From the NCBI RefSeq assembly GCF_014647915.1, contig NZ_BMQC01000002.1:124001-188000 (forward strand): 64,000 nt of DNA, written 5' to 3'. Positions 15,744 to 23,751 of the stretch are shown one piece after another. The notes under the pieces are model-generated. The model was not told the origin of the DNA. It was given only the letters and a program-made list of their open reading frames with translations, and searched no databases. The DNA comes from Pilimelia terevasa. GTDB lineage: Bacteria; Actinomycetota; Actinomycetes; Mycobacteriales; Micromonosporaceae. Both the position numbers and the translations under genes were made by a program. How positions within the stretch are numbered: the stretch's first letter is position 1; each line of letters begins with the position of its first letter.

Positions 15744-17912
15744 ATGCGCCCCCTTTACCGGTTGACTATCGGTTTGTTCGCCGCAGTGGTCCTGGCGCCC
15801 CTCGCGCCGGTGGCCGCCTCCGCGGCACCCGCCACACCCCGAGCGAAGACACCCGCCGCCGCGCCGAAGGTGGGCGGGTACGTCAAGACCGTCGGCCGCG
15901 TCGCGGCCAGAAAGCCCAGCGGCAAGGCATCCGAGGTCCTCCCGGACTCGGTCGACCTGCGGCAGTGGGCGCCCGCGATCGGCAACCAGGGCCAGATCGG
16001 CTCCTGCGTCTCCTGGTCGATCGCCCACCAGATCATGGGGTACTGGGCCAACCGCACCAGCGGTGCCGGCGCCCCGTACGCGCCGCTGTACCTCTACATG
16101 CGCACCGTCGCGCCGGGCGGTGCCCCGAGTGCCGGCACCAACCCCGACAACGCGCTGTCGGTGGCCGCCAACTCCGGAGTGGACACCCAGGCGGACTACT
16201 TCCAGGGCTACTACAACTACCAGACGGCGCCGACCACGGCCCAGATCGCCAACGCGGCCAACTACCGCGTCAGCGGGTACACCCGGCTGTGGCTGGGCGC
16301 CGGCCAGACGACCACGGCCAAGGAGGCCATGATGGCCGCCCTGGCCTCCGGCAACCCGGTCGCGATCGGGATGCCGGTGTACTCCAACTTCTCCGCGCTC
16401 GGCGCCCACACCCTGTACAGCACCTCCTCCGGGAGCCTGCTGGGCGGGCACATGATGGCGGCGTTCGGGTACGACGCGCAGGGCATCTTCGTCCGCAACT
16501 CGTGGGGGACCGGCTGGGGCAACAGCGGCGAGACCAAGCTGTCCTGGTCCTGGGTGTTGGGCAAGATCGACGCGGCGTACTCGGTCCGCGGCATCACCAC
16601 CCCGGCCAACCCGGCGGCGATCGCGCCGACCATCGCCTCGATGTCGGTGGCGAAGGGCTCGAACCTCGGCGGTACGCAGGTGACGGTGACGGGCTCCGGC
16701 CTGGCCGACGTCACGTCGGTGACCGTCGGCGGCGCCGCGGCCACCGGCCTGAGCACCGCGCTGGTGGGCGGCTCGACCAAGCTGACCTTCACGACCCCGG
16801 CCGGCACCAACGGCGTCGTGGACGTCCTGGCCACGAGTCCGGGCGGCACGAGTCCGGCGTCCGCCGCGACGAAGTTCACCTACCACTCGCCGCCGCCGAC
16901 GCTGACGTCCCTGGACACCGGCACCGGCACGATCTTCGGCGGCACCGTGGTGACGGCGACCGGGGCGGGCTTCCTGCCCACGGCGCCGAAGGTGACGGTC
17001 GGGCTCAAGGCGGCCACGGGCGTGAAGGTGCTCTCGGCGACCTCGCTGACCTTCGTGACCCCGGCGCAGGTGGCCGGCTCGTACGACGTGAAGCTGACCA
17101 ACGCCAACGGGCCGAGCGCGACCCGCTCGTACACCTACACCAACCCGCCCGCCCCGCAGGTGACGGCGGCGACGCCGAGTCAGGTGCCGTACTACAAGTC
17201 CACCGTCGTGAGCCTCACGGGCCAGGCGCTGACCGGCGTCAGCCTGGCGACGCTGGGCGGGGTGAAGGTGGCCTACACCAAGGTGTCCGACACCGCCGGC
17301 AAGGTCACCATCCCGGCCGGTACGGCGGGCACCTACGGGCTGGTGCTCACCACGCCCGGCGGGACCAGCCAGTCGGTGTCGCTGACCCGGGTGGTCCCGG
17401 CGGCGCCGGTGGCCAGCACGCTGAGCGCCACCAGCGGCTGGAACTACGTCGCCAACACCGTCACGGTCAACGGCAGCAACTTCACCGACGCCACGATGGC
17501 GACGTCGAACGGGGTCAAGGTCACCATGACGCGGATCTCCGCGACCCAGGTGAAGGTGACCCTGCCCAAGGCGTCGGCCGCGGGCACGGTGCCGGTGCGG
17601 GTGGTGACGCCGGGCGGTACGAGCAACGCCCTGACCTTCACCTACAACCGGCCGGCGGCGCCGACGGTGTCCACGCTGAGTGCCTCCAGCGCGGCGACGA
17701 CGGCCAGCACGGCGGTCACGATCACGGGGGCGAACCTGACGGCGGCCACCCTGGTGACCGTCGGCGGGGTCAAGGTCAGCTACACGCGGCTGTCCGACAC
17801 CCAGATCCGGGCGACGTTCGGCAAGCGGACGGCCGGCACGTACCACGTGCAGGTGACGACGCCGGGCGGGTCCTCGACGACCTACGGCGCGACGGCCTTC
17901 CGGTACCTGTGA
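15744..17912 (+). CDS. Secreted papain-family (C1) protease with IPT/TIG repeats
   Basis: A 722-residue exported protein. A signal peptide (RLTIGLFAAVVLAPLAPVAA, cut near SAAPA) leads into a C1A peptidase domain: oxyanion Gln82 and nucleophile Cys88 in NQGQIGSCVSWS, His236 in GGHMMAAFGYD and Asn252 in VRNSWGTGWGNSGE. From about 290 to the end there are roughly five IPT/TIG immunoglobulin-like repeats, several with VTVGG and a TTPGGTS-type motif. These are probably stalk or binding modules. There is no LPXTG or membrane anchor, so it is likely released. A GGAGGAG precedes the ATG. The 180-base leader is long but I could not match it to a known riboswitch. Confidence 0.9.
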   Translation: MRPLYRLTIGLFAAVVLAPLAPVAASAAPATPRAKTPAAAPKVGGYVKTVGRVAARKPSGKASEVLPDSVDLRQWAPAIGNQGQIGSCVSWSIAHQIMGYWANRTSGAGAPYAPLYLYMRTVAPGGAPSAGTNPDNALSVAANSGVDTQADYFQGYYNYQTAPTTAQIANAANYRVSGYTRLWLGAGQTTTAKEAMMAALASGNPVAIGMPVYSNFSALGAHTLYSTSSGSLLGGHMMAAFGYDAQGIFVRNSWGTGWGNSGETKLSWSWVLGKIDAAYSVRGITTPANPAAIAPTIASMSVAKGSNLGGTQVTVTGSGLADVTSVTVGGAAATGLSTALVGGSTKLTFTTPAGTNGVVDVLATSPGGTSPASAATKFTYHSPPPTLTSLDTGTGTIFGGTVVTATGAGFLPTAPKVTVGLKAATGVKVLSATSLTFVTPAQVAGSYDVKLTNANGPSATRSYTYTNPPAPQVTAATPSQVPYYKSTVVSLTGQALTGVSLATLGGVKVAYTKVSDTAGKVTIPAGTAGTYGLVLTTPGGTSQSVSLTRVVPAAPVASTLSATSGWNYVANTVTVNGSNFTDATMATSNGVKVTMTRISATQVKVTLPKASAAGTVPVRVVTPGGTSNALTFTYNRPAAPTVSTLSASSAATTASTAVTITGANLTAATLVTVGGVKVSYTRLSDTQIRATFGKRTAGTYHVQVTTPGGSSTTYGATAFRYL

Positions 17913-17935
17913 GGTTCCTGGTCTGACCGAAGGTA

Positions 17936-17968
17936 GGGACCCGGTGCGCCCCAGGCGTACCGGGTCCC
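17936..17968 (+). terminator. Terminator-like hairpin after the C1 protease
   Basis: A perfect 10-bp stem pairs 17936-17945 with 17959-17968 around a 13-base loop, starting 24 bases after the protease stop. No T-tract follows. Confidence 0.65.
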
Positions 17969-18017
17969 GCTGTCTGTGCACTCCGGGCACACCGGCCTAA
18001 TCGGGGTGGCGGAAAAA

Positions 18018-18033
18018 TGTGATCCTGATCACA
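18018..18033. promoter_or_regulatory. Crp-type palindrome TGTGA-N6-TCACA
   Basis: TGTGATCCTGATCACA is a full match to the cAMP receptor protein consensus and is symmetric over 7 bp on each side. It lies 96 bases upstream of the serine-protease start, where a promoter would be expected, so cAMP/Crp control of that protease is likely. Confidence 0.6.
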
Positions 18034-18128
18034 TCACGTGGGTTCAACCACCTCCCTGACCTGCGCGTACTCCCGGGCAGCCAACGTCCTGTCCTCCCCC
18101 TCTGGGACGTGGCCGGAAGGAGGCCGCG

Positions 18129-20126
18129 ATGGACCGCAGGCAGGCAGTGACCTCGGCGGTGTGCGGCGTGGTGGTGGCAGCGGCGGCGGCGGTGACGGTA
18201 CCGGCGCTGGCCGCCCAGGAGCGGCCCAGGTCGAGCAAGGCGTCGCCGTACGTCCAGCTCCTGGCCCGGGACATGAGGATGTCCGAGGACCAGGCGCAGG
18301 AGCGCGTGGACCGCGAGGCCGCGCTCGGCGGTGTCGGCGCCGGCCTCAGCGAGAACCTGGGCAACTTCGCCAACGCCTCCGGCGGCGGGCTCCCCGGCGT
18401 CGAGGCCCCAGGGGCCGACGCCATCGGGCAGGGCGTGGACGCCCAGCAGATCGCGGACCTCGTCGGCGCCATCTCGCAGGCCAACGGCGGCGATGGCGAC
18501 GGTGGCGGCGGGTTCGACCCCGCGCTGATCGCCCAGATCGCCCAACTGGGCAGCGCGGCCGCGGCCGCCAACGGCGGCGGCGGCGGTGCCGGTGCCGGCG
18601 CCGCGGCCGGCAACGTCGACCCGGCCCAGGCCGCGGCCGCGGCCTCCAGCATCGCGGGCCTGATCTCCGCCTTCGGCGGCGGCGCGGGCGGCGGGGCCGC
18701 GAACGGCGGCGGGGCGGGCGGCGGCGCCGCCGGTCTCGGCGTGCCGGGGGTCTTCGCCGGGACCTGGATCGACAAGAAGAGCCAGAAGCTCAAGGTCGGG
18801 ATCACCGACCCCGACGCCGCCTCCGCCGTCCGCCGCGCGGGCGCCGAACCGAAGCTGATGACCTACAACGCCGCGCAGCTCGCCACCGTCAAGGCGGACC
18901 TGGACCAGCGCGCCCGGGCGATCGCCCCGGCCAGCGCCGCGAGCTGGTACGTCGACCCGGCCAGCAACAGCGTCGTCGTGCTGGCCGCCCCGGGCCAGGA
19001 GAACCGCGCCCGCAGGTGGGCGCTGAAGAACGGCGCCCCGGCCGACAGCGTGCGGATCACCCGGTCGACCGTGCGCCCGCGTCCGCTGGTGGACGTGCGC
19101 GGCGCCGACCCGTTCCTGGTCAACAACCTGGGCCGCTGCTCCGTCGGGTTCGCCGTGCGCGGCGGCTTCGTCAGCGCCGGGCACTGCGGTCAGGACGGCG
19201 CGAAGACCTCCGCGGGGGCCGAGGACGCGTTCCAGGGCACCTTCGCCGCCTCCTCGTTCCCGGGCGACGACTACAGCTTCGTCCGTACCGCCTCGACCTT
19301 CACGCCGACCTCGGCCGTGGCGACCGAGCGCGGGGACATCAACGTCACCGGCAGCCGGGAGATGCCGGTCGGCGCCTCCGTCTGCCGCTCGGGCTCCACC
19401 ACCGGCACCCGGTGCGGGCTCATCCTCGCCAAGAACGCGACCGTCAACTACGCCGAGGGCGCCGTCACCGGCCTGACCCAGACCGACGTCTGCGCCGAGC
19501 CCGGCGACTCCGGCGGCCCGTTCGTCTCCGGGTCCCAGGCCCAGGGCATCACCTCGGGCGGCTCCGGCGACTGCGTGGCCGGCGGGTCCACCTTCTTCCA
19601 GCCGGTGAACGAGCCGCTGCAGCGGCTGAACCTGACCCTGCTGACCAGCACGCCGGAGACCGCCGCGGCGCCGAGCACCCCCCAGCCCGCGCCCACCACG
19701 GCCCGGCCGGCCGCGCAGCCGAGCGAGGCGGACACCCCGCCGGCCGCCCCGACGCGGTCCGCCGTGCCGGACGCCACGGAGGAGCTGCCGCGCGGCGGCA
19801 CCCGCAGCACCAGCGCGCCGGCGGCCTGCGCCGACCCCGACGTCAGCTACACCGGGACCCTGGTCAACGACGGGGTGGCGATCGAGCCCGAGGGCCGCAG
19901 CTACCGGGCCGAGGCGGGCACCCAGACCGTGTGCCTCACCGGGCCGGCGGACGCCAACTTCGACGTCGCGGTACAGAAGTGGAGCGGCCTGAAGTGGGAC
20001 ACGGTCGCCAGCGGCACCAGCGCCGACGCCGCGGAGACCGTCCGCGTCGACGGGACCGCCGGGCTGTACCGGATCGAGATCACCGCCGAGGAGGGAACCG
20101 GCGGGTACACGGTCGACGTCGGATAG
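18129..20126 (+). CDS. Secreted streptogrisin-like (S1) serine protease with a glycine-rich propeptide insert
   Basis: A 665-residue pre-pro-protease. A signal peptide (CGVVVAAAAAVTVPALAAQ) is followed by a propeptide with LGGVGAGLSENLGNF and a streptogrisin pro-domain (GTWIDKKSQKLKVGITD to SWYVDPASNSVVV). Between them sits an unusual Gly/Ala-rich insert at about 117-206. The catalytic triad is His352 (SAGHCG), Asp381 (PGDDYSFVR) and Ser461 (EPGDSGGPF), with six cysteines in the mature domain. A Thr/Pro linker (about 515-570) leads to a C-terminal PPC-like beta domain (SYTGTLVNDG, TVCLTGPADANFDVAVQKWS). GAAGGAGG precedes the ATG. A Crp-type site lies upstream. Confidence 0.9.
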   Translation: MDRRQAVTSAVCGVVVAAAAAVTVPALAAQERPRSSKASPYVQLLARDMRMSEDQAQERVDREAALGGVGAGLSENLGNFANASGGGLPGVEAPGADAIGQGVDAQQIADLVGAISQANGGDGDGGGGFDPALIAQIAQLGSAAAAANGGGGGAGAGAAAGNVDPAQAAAAASSIAGLISAFGGGAGGGAANGGGAGGGAAGLGVPGVFAGTWIDKKSQKLKVGITDPDAASAVRRAGAEPKLMTYNAAQLATVKADLDQRARAIAPASAASWYVDPASNSVVVLAAPGQENRARRWALKNGAPADSVRITRSTVRPRPLVDVRGADPFLVNNLGRCSVGFAVRGGFVSAGHCGQDGAKTSAGAEDAFQGTFAASSFPGDDYSFVRTASTFTPTSAVATERGDINVTGSREMPVGASVCRSGSTTGTRCGLILAKNATVNYAEGAVTGLTQTDVCAEPGDSGGPFVSGSQAQGITSGGSGDCVAGGSTFFQPVNEPLQRLNLTLLTSTPETAAAPSTPQPAPTTARPAAQPSEADTPPAAPTRSAVPDATEELPRGGTRSTSAPAACADPDVSYTGTLVNDGVAIEPEGRSYRAEAGTQTVCLTGPADANFDVAVQKWSGLKWDTVASGTSADAAETVRVDGTAGLYRIEITAEEGTGGYTVDVG

Positions 20127-20233
20127 GTATTCGGCCGGTGATCATCGATCCGAAACCGGCCCCGGAACGTACTACCTGATAAGAAGGCAACACCCCCGGT
20201 ACCTGGCACCACACAACTCCACACTCCCGGCGT

Positions 20234-20278
20234 CCTTGGTGTGCCGGTCGGCCGTCCCCCACGGCCGGTACACCAAGG
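20234..20278. terminator. Long hairpin between convergent genes
   Basis: A 14-bp stem with a single G-T pair joins 20234-20247 to 20265-20278. The loop itself contains a smaller palindrome (GGCCGT and ACGGCC). It lies in the 305-base gap between the protease and the MaoC gene, which converge, so it is probably a two-way terminator. Confidence 0.65.
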
Positions 20279-20344
20279 CTCCGGTCGGTCGGCAATGTGC
20301 CTTGGTGAGGGAGGCGCACGGTGGATCGGCCGGTTCCCCATAGA

Positions 20345-20396
20345 GGTGTCGGCGCTTTCTCCTGGTAGTTGCGGGCCGGGAGGAAGCGCCGACACC
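20345..20396. terminator. Second hairpin between convergent genes, 13-bp perfect stem
   Basis: GGTGTCGGCGCTT (20345-20357) pairs exactly with 20384-20396; the 26-base loop can extend the stem through TCTCC and GGAGG. It is 36 bases beyond the MaoC gene stop and probably ends that transcript. Confidence 0.6.
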
Positions 20397-20431
20397 GCTT
20401 TGTGCGTACGCCCTCGGCCGCAGGCCGCGCC

Positions 20432-20884
20432 TCAGACGTAGAGCCGGGTCACCGTCGAGGCGACACAGCAGGGCTTGCCGCCGCCGCGCGGCTCGACGGT
20501 CACCGTCAGCTCCAGGTGCAGCCCGCCCGGGACCTCCCGCACCGCGGCGACCTCGACACCCGCGCGGACCGCGTCCCCGACGCGCAGCGGCGCGGGGAAC
20601 CGCACCTTCTCCAGGCCGTAGTTGACCCGCAGCCGGACGCCGTCGACCGCGAGGACCTGCGTCACCAGGCGGGGGAGCAGCGCCAGCACGAGGTAGCCGT
20701 GCGCGACCGTGCCGCTGTACGGGCCGTCGGCCGCGCGCGCCGGGTCGGTGTGGATCCACTGGTGGTCGCCGGTGGCGTCGGCGAACTGGTCGACCTGGGC
20801 CTGGGTCACCGTCAGCCAGTCGCTGTGCCCCAGGTGGGTGCCGACGGCGTCCTGGAGGGCGCCGGGGCCGGGGAAGGTGTGCAC
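20432..20884 (-). CDS. MaoC-like (R)-specific enoyl-CoA hydratase
   Basis: A 150-residue hot-dog-fold protein with the hydratase-2 signature QFADATGDHQWIHTDPARA, which holds the catalytic Asp and His, and the following GTVAHGYLVLALLPRLV. Members hydrate trans-2-enoyl-CoA to (R)-3-hydroxyacyl-CoA or act in polyketide and fatty-acid metabolism. Length is typical of single-domain MaoC/NodN proteins. The GTG start at 20882-20884 lies three bases after the stop of the ATPase-fold gene upstream, so the two are co-transcribed, although no functional link is obvious. Confidence 0.88.
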   Translation of the reverse strand: MHTFPGPGALQDAVGTHLGHSDWLTVTQAQVDQFADATGDHQWIHTDPARAADGPYSGTVAHGYLVLALLPRLVTQVLAVDGVRLRVNYGLEKVRFPAPLRVGDAVRAGVEVAAVREVPGGLHLELTVTVEPRGGGKPCCVASTVTRLYV

Positions 20885-20887
20885 CGG

Positions 20888-21331
20888 TCAGGCCTCCGAA
20901 AGCTGGATCATGATGCGGACCGTCGTCCCGGCCGCGCCGGTGGTCACCGACATCGCGGTGCTCAGCCGCCGGGCCAGCCACATGCCCCAGCCACCGGCCA
21001 CGTCCGTGCGCGGCCGGGACCGGCCGACCGGGTGGTCCCGGGAGAGGCCCGCCCCGGTGTCGGCGACCTCGCAGCACAGACCCTCCGCCGCCCGCCACAG
21101 CCGCAGCCGGCCGGCGCCGCCGCCGTGCCGGACCGCGTTGGTGACCAGCTCGTTGACGGCGAGGACGAAGTCGTCCAGCGGCTGGCCGACCAGCCCGGCC
21201 TCGCGGGCGGCGTTGACGATGAGATGGCGGACCGAGGTGACGTCGGTGTCCGCGAACTGCTGGTCGAGCAGGCTCTCGCCCGGCAGCGGCGCGGGGACCG
21301 GCTGGGTCGACGCGGAACCTGTACTGGCCAC
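20888..21331 (-). CDS. RsbW-like ATP-binding regulator (HATPase_c_2)
   Basis: A 147-residue protein of the anti-sigma/GHKL type. N-box LAVNELVTNAVRHGGG, G1 box CEVADTGAGLS and G2 box GGWGMWLARRLSTAM are all present, so ATP binding should be intact. An Ala/Pro-rich leader of 20 residues precedes the fold. Such proteins bind sigma factors or anti-anti-sigma factors in serine-kinase partner-switching. No sigma factor or STAS-domain gene adjoins it, so the partner is elsewhere. It probably shares a transcript with the MaoC-like gene. Confidence 0.87.
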   Translation of the reverse strand: MASTGSASTQPVPAPLPGESLLDQQFADTDVTSVRHLIVNAAREAGLVGQPLDDFVLAVNELVTNAVRHGGGAGRLRLWRAAEGLCCEVADTGAGLSRDHPVGRSRPRTDVAGGWGMWLARRLSTAMSVTTGAAGTTVRIMIQLSEA

Positions 21332-21511
21332 GGTTTCCTTCGGACGCGACGGGTACGACGGACGGGTGGACCGCCGGGGGCGGACGCGGGGGCGGGTGTC
21401 GCGGCGGGCCGCGACGGACAGCCGCCCGGCGCCGCGTCCGGCCCCACCCTACGGTGCCCCGACCGCCCGCGCATCAACCACCACCGCCGCGCCGCCCGTA
21501 GGCTGGCGCCC

Positions 21512-22648
21512 ATGCGGCTCACCCCCACCCACCCGGACGGGCTGCGGGAGGCGCTGTGGCGCGCCGTCGCGGTGTTCCGGGCCTGCGCGTGGGTGTACGT
21601 CGCCTACCTGACGGCGGCCAACAGCGCCGGGTACCAGCACCCCGGGTACGCCTGGCTCGCCCTGGCCGTGATGGCCGGCTGGACCGCCGCGACCACCTGG
21701 GCCTACGCCCGGCCGGCGCTGCGCCGGTGGCCGCTGCTGGCCGCCGACCTGGCGCTCACCGCCGGGGTCGAGCTGAGCACCGTGTGGGTCGTGGGCAGCG
21801 ACCCGCTGCGGCACCACCTGTCGACCCTGGCCCCGGCCTGGATCGGCGGCGCGGTCCTCGCCTGGGCCGTGGCGGGCGGCCGGCGCCGCGGGGTGGCCGC
21901 CGCGCTGCTGCTCGGCGCTGTCGAGGTCGTGGTGCGCGGCAGCGCCGGGCAGAGCGCCGCCACGGGGATCATCCTGATGCTGCTGGCCGGCCTGTCCACC
22001 GGGCACGTCGCCGGCCTGGCCGCGGACGTCGAGCGCCGGCTGCGGGAGGCGTCCCGGCGGGAGGCCGCCGCCGCCGAGCGGGAGCGGCTGGCCCGGGGGA
22101 TCCACGACTCGGTGCTCCAGGTGCTGGCCATGGTCGCCCGGCGCGGCGCCCGGCTGGACGGCGAGGCCGGCGAGCTGGCCCGGCTGGCCGGCGAGCAGGA
22201 GGCGGCGCTGCGGGCGCTCGTCGGGGCGGCGCCGCCGGGGGAGGAGGGCGACGAGGTGGACCTGCGGCCGCTGGTGCGGGCGCACGAGGGGCGCTCGGTG
22301 TCCGTCGCGGCGCCCGCCGCCCCCGTCCCGCTGCCCGGGGCGGCGGCGCGGGAGCTGGCCCGGGCGGTCGGCGCCGCCCTGGCGAACGTGAGCCGGCACG
22401 GCGGCCCGGCGACCCGCGCCTGGGTCCTGGTCGAGGACGAGCCCGCGTCCGTCACCGTCACGGTGCGCGACGACGGCCCCGGCATCGTGCCCGGCCGGCT
22501 CGACGAGGCCGCCGCGGCCGGCCGGCTCGGGGTGGCGCAGTCGATCCTCGGCCGGCTCGCCGACCTGGGCGGGACCGCCGAGATCCGGTCGGAGCCCGAC
22601 GAGGGGACCGAGGTGGAGCTGCGGCTGCCCCGTACGCTGCGGTCATGA
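21512..22648 (+). CDS. Membrane histidine kinase, MacS-like (DUF5931)
   Basis: A 378-residue sensor kinase. Four or five hydrophobic helices fill roughly residues 20-170 (DUF5931-type sensor region as in MacS of Streptomyces), followed by a HisKA_3 dimerisation helix with His198 in RLARGIHDSVLQVLAMVARR. The HATPase domain has GAALANVSRHGG, VRDDGPGIVPGRL and GRLGVAQSILGRL. The phospho-acceptor motif is that of NarL-class kinases. Its stop overlaps the next gene (ATGA), encoding a NarL-type regulator, so the two form a two-component system. In Streptomyces, MacRS controls lipoprotein and envelope genes; extending that here is inference. Confidence 0.9.
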   Translation: MRLTPTHPDGLREALWRAVAVFRACAWVYVAYLTAANSAGYQHPGYAWLALAVMAGWTAATTWAYARPALRRWPLLAADLALTAGVELSTVWVVGSDPLRHHLSTLAPAWIGGAVLAWAVAGGRRRGVAAALLLGAVEVVVRGSAGQSAATGIILMLLAGLSTGHVAGLAADVERRLREASRREAAAAERERLARGIHDSVLQVLAMVARRGARLDGEAGELARLAGEQEAALRALVGAAPPGEEGDEVDLRPLVRAHEGRSVSVAAPAAPVPLPGAAARELARAVGAALANVSRHGGPATRAWVLVEDEPASVTVTVRDDGPGIVPGRLDEAAAAGRLGVAQSILGRLADLGGTAEIRSEPDEGTEVELRLPRTLRS

Positions 22649-23313
22649 GCGCGCACGCCGAGCGGCCGGTCCGGGTGATGGTGGTCGACGACCATCCGAT
22701 GTGGCGCGAGGGCGTGGCCCGGGACCTGGCCGAGGCCGGGTTCGCGGTGGTCGCCGCCAGCGGCGAGGGCCGGCAGGCCGTGCGGCTCGCCCCGGCGGCC
22801 CGGCCCGATGTCGTGGTCCTCGACCTCCAGCTCCCGGACGTCTCCGGGGTGGAGGTGATCCGGGGGCTCGCGCAGGCGGTGCCGCAGGCGCGGGTGCTGA
22901 TGCTCTCGGCCAGCGGCGAGCAGCAGGACGTCCTCGACGCGGTGAAGGCCGGCGCGACCGGGTACCTGGTGAAGTCGGCCGGGCCGGCCGAGTTCGTCGA
23001 CGCCGTCCGGCGGACCGCCCTCGGCGAGGCCGTGTACACCCCCGGCCTGGCCGGTCTGGTGCTGGGCGAGTACCGCCGCCTGGCCCGGGGTCCCGCCCCG
23101 ACCGGGCCGCCGGCCCCGCAGCTCACCGACCGCGAGACCGAGGTGCTGCGGCTGGTCGCCAAGGGCCTGTCGTACAAGCAGATCGCCGCCCGGCTCGACC
23201 TGTCCCACCGCACGGTGCAGAACCACGTGCAGAACACCCTCAGCAAGCTGCACCTGCACAACCGGGTGGAGCTGACCCGGTACGCGATCTCCCAGGGCCT
23301 GGACGCCGACTGA
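22645..23313 (+). CDS. NarL/LuxR-family response regulator, MacR-like
   Basis: A 222-residue DNA-binding regulator. The receiver domain has VDDHPMWREGVARDLAEAG, phospho-acceptor D60 in VVVLDLQLPDVSG, and the conserved Lys in TGYLVKSAGPAEF. A short linker precedes a LuxR helix-turn-helix (LTDRETEVLRLVAKGLSYKQ and LDLSHRTVQNHVQNTLSKL). Its ATG overlaps the kinase stop by four bases, so it is the cognate partner. The whole length is normal and all key residues are present. Confidence 0.92.
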   Translation: MSAHAERPVRVMVVDDHPMWREGVARDLAEAGFAVVAASGEGRQAVRLAPAARPDVVVLDLQLPDVSGVEVIRGLAQAVPQARVLMLSASGEQQDVLDAVKAGATGYLVKSAGPAEFVDAVRRTALGEAVYTPGLAGLVLGEYRRLARGPAPTGPPAPQLTDRETEVLRLVAKGLSYKQIAARLDLSHRTVQNHVQNTLSKLHLHNRVELTRYAISQGLDAD

Positions 23314-23340
23314 CCGCGCGGACCGGACCGGGCCGTCCGC

Positions 23341-23751
23341 TCAGGCGGGCTCGGCGGCGTCCAGCGTGGCCCAGACGACCTTGCCGCCGGGGCGCGGGTC
23401 GGCGCCCCACCGGGTGGCCAGCGCCGCCACCATGACCATGCCGCGCCCGCCCGGCGCGGCCGGGGCCACCGGCTGGCGCGGCTGCGGGAGCTGCGCGGAG
23501 CCGTCGTGCACCGCGATGTCCAGGCCGTCGGCGCGCAGTCCGATCACCAGCTCCAGCGGGGTCCGCGCGTGGACGACCGCGTTGTTCACCAGCTCGGTCA
23601 CCACCGTGCAGGCCGCGCCGGCCAGCGGTGCCAACTCGCCGCGCGCGCACGCCTCGGTGACCAGCTCGCGGGCCGCCCGGGCGGCCCCGACGGCCGGCCG
23701 CAGCAACAACCGCAGCTCGGCGGGCGGCGCCTGCCCGCGCACGTCAGTCAC
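23341..23751 (-). CDS. RsbW-like ATP-binding regulator (HATPase_c_2)
   Basis: A 136-residue protein with N-box TVVTELVNNAVVHARTP, G1 box VHDGSAQLP (degenerate, no second Gly) and G2 box GGRGMVMVAALATRWG. It belongs to the small GHKL regulators that bind sigma factors or their antagonists. It starts at a GTG (23749-23751) that overlaps the upstream dehydrogenase gene by eight bases, so it is the distal gene of that transcript. It converges with the MacR-like gene, with 27 bases between the stops. No sigma-factor or STAS gene is adjacent. Confidence 0.85.
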   Translation of the reverse strand: MTDVRGQAPPAELRLLLRPAVGAARAARELVTEACARGELAPLAGAACTVVTELVNNAVVHARTPLELVIGLRADGLDIAVHDGSAQLPQPRQPVAPAAPGGRGMVMVAALATRWGADPRPGGKVVWATLDAAEPA

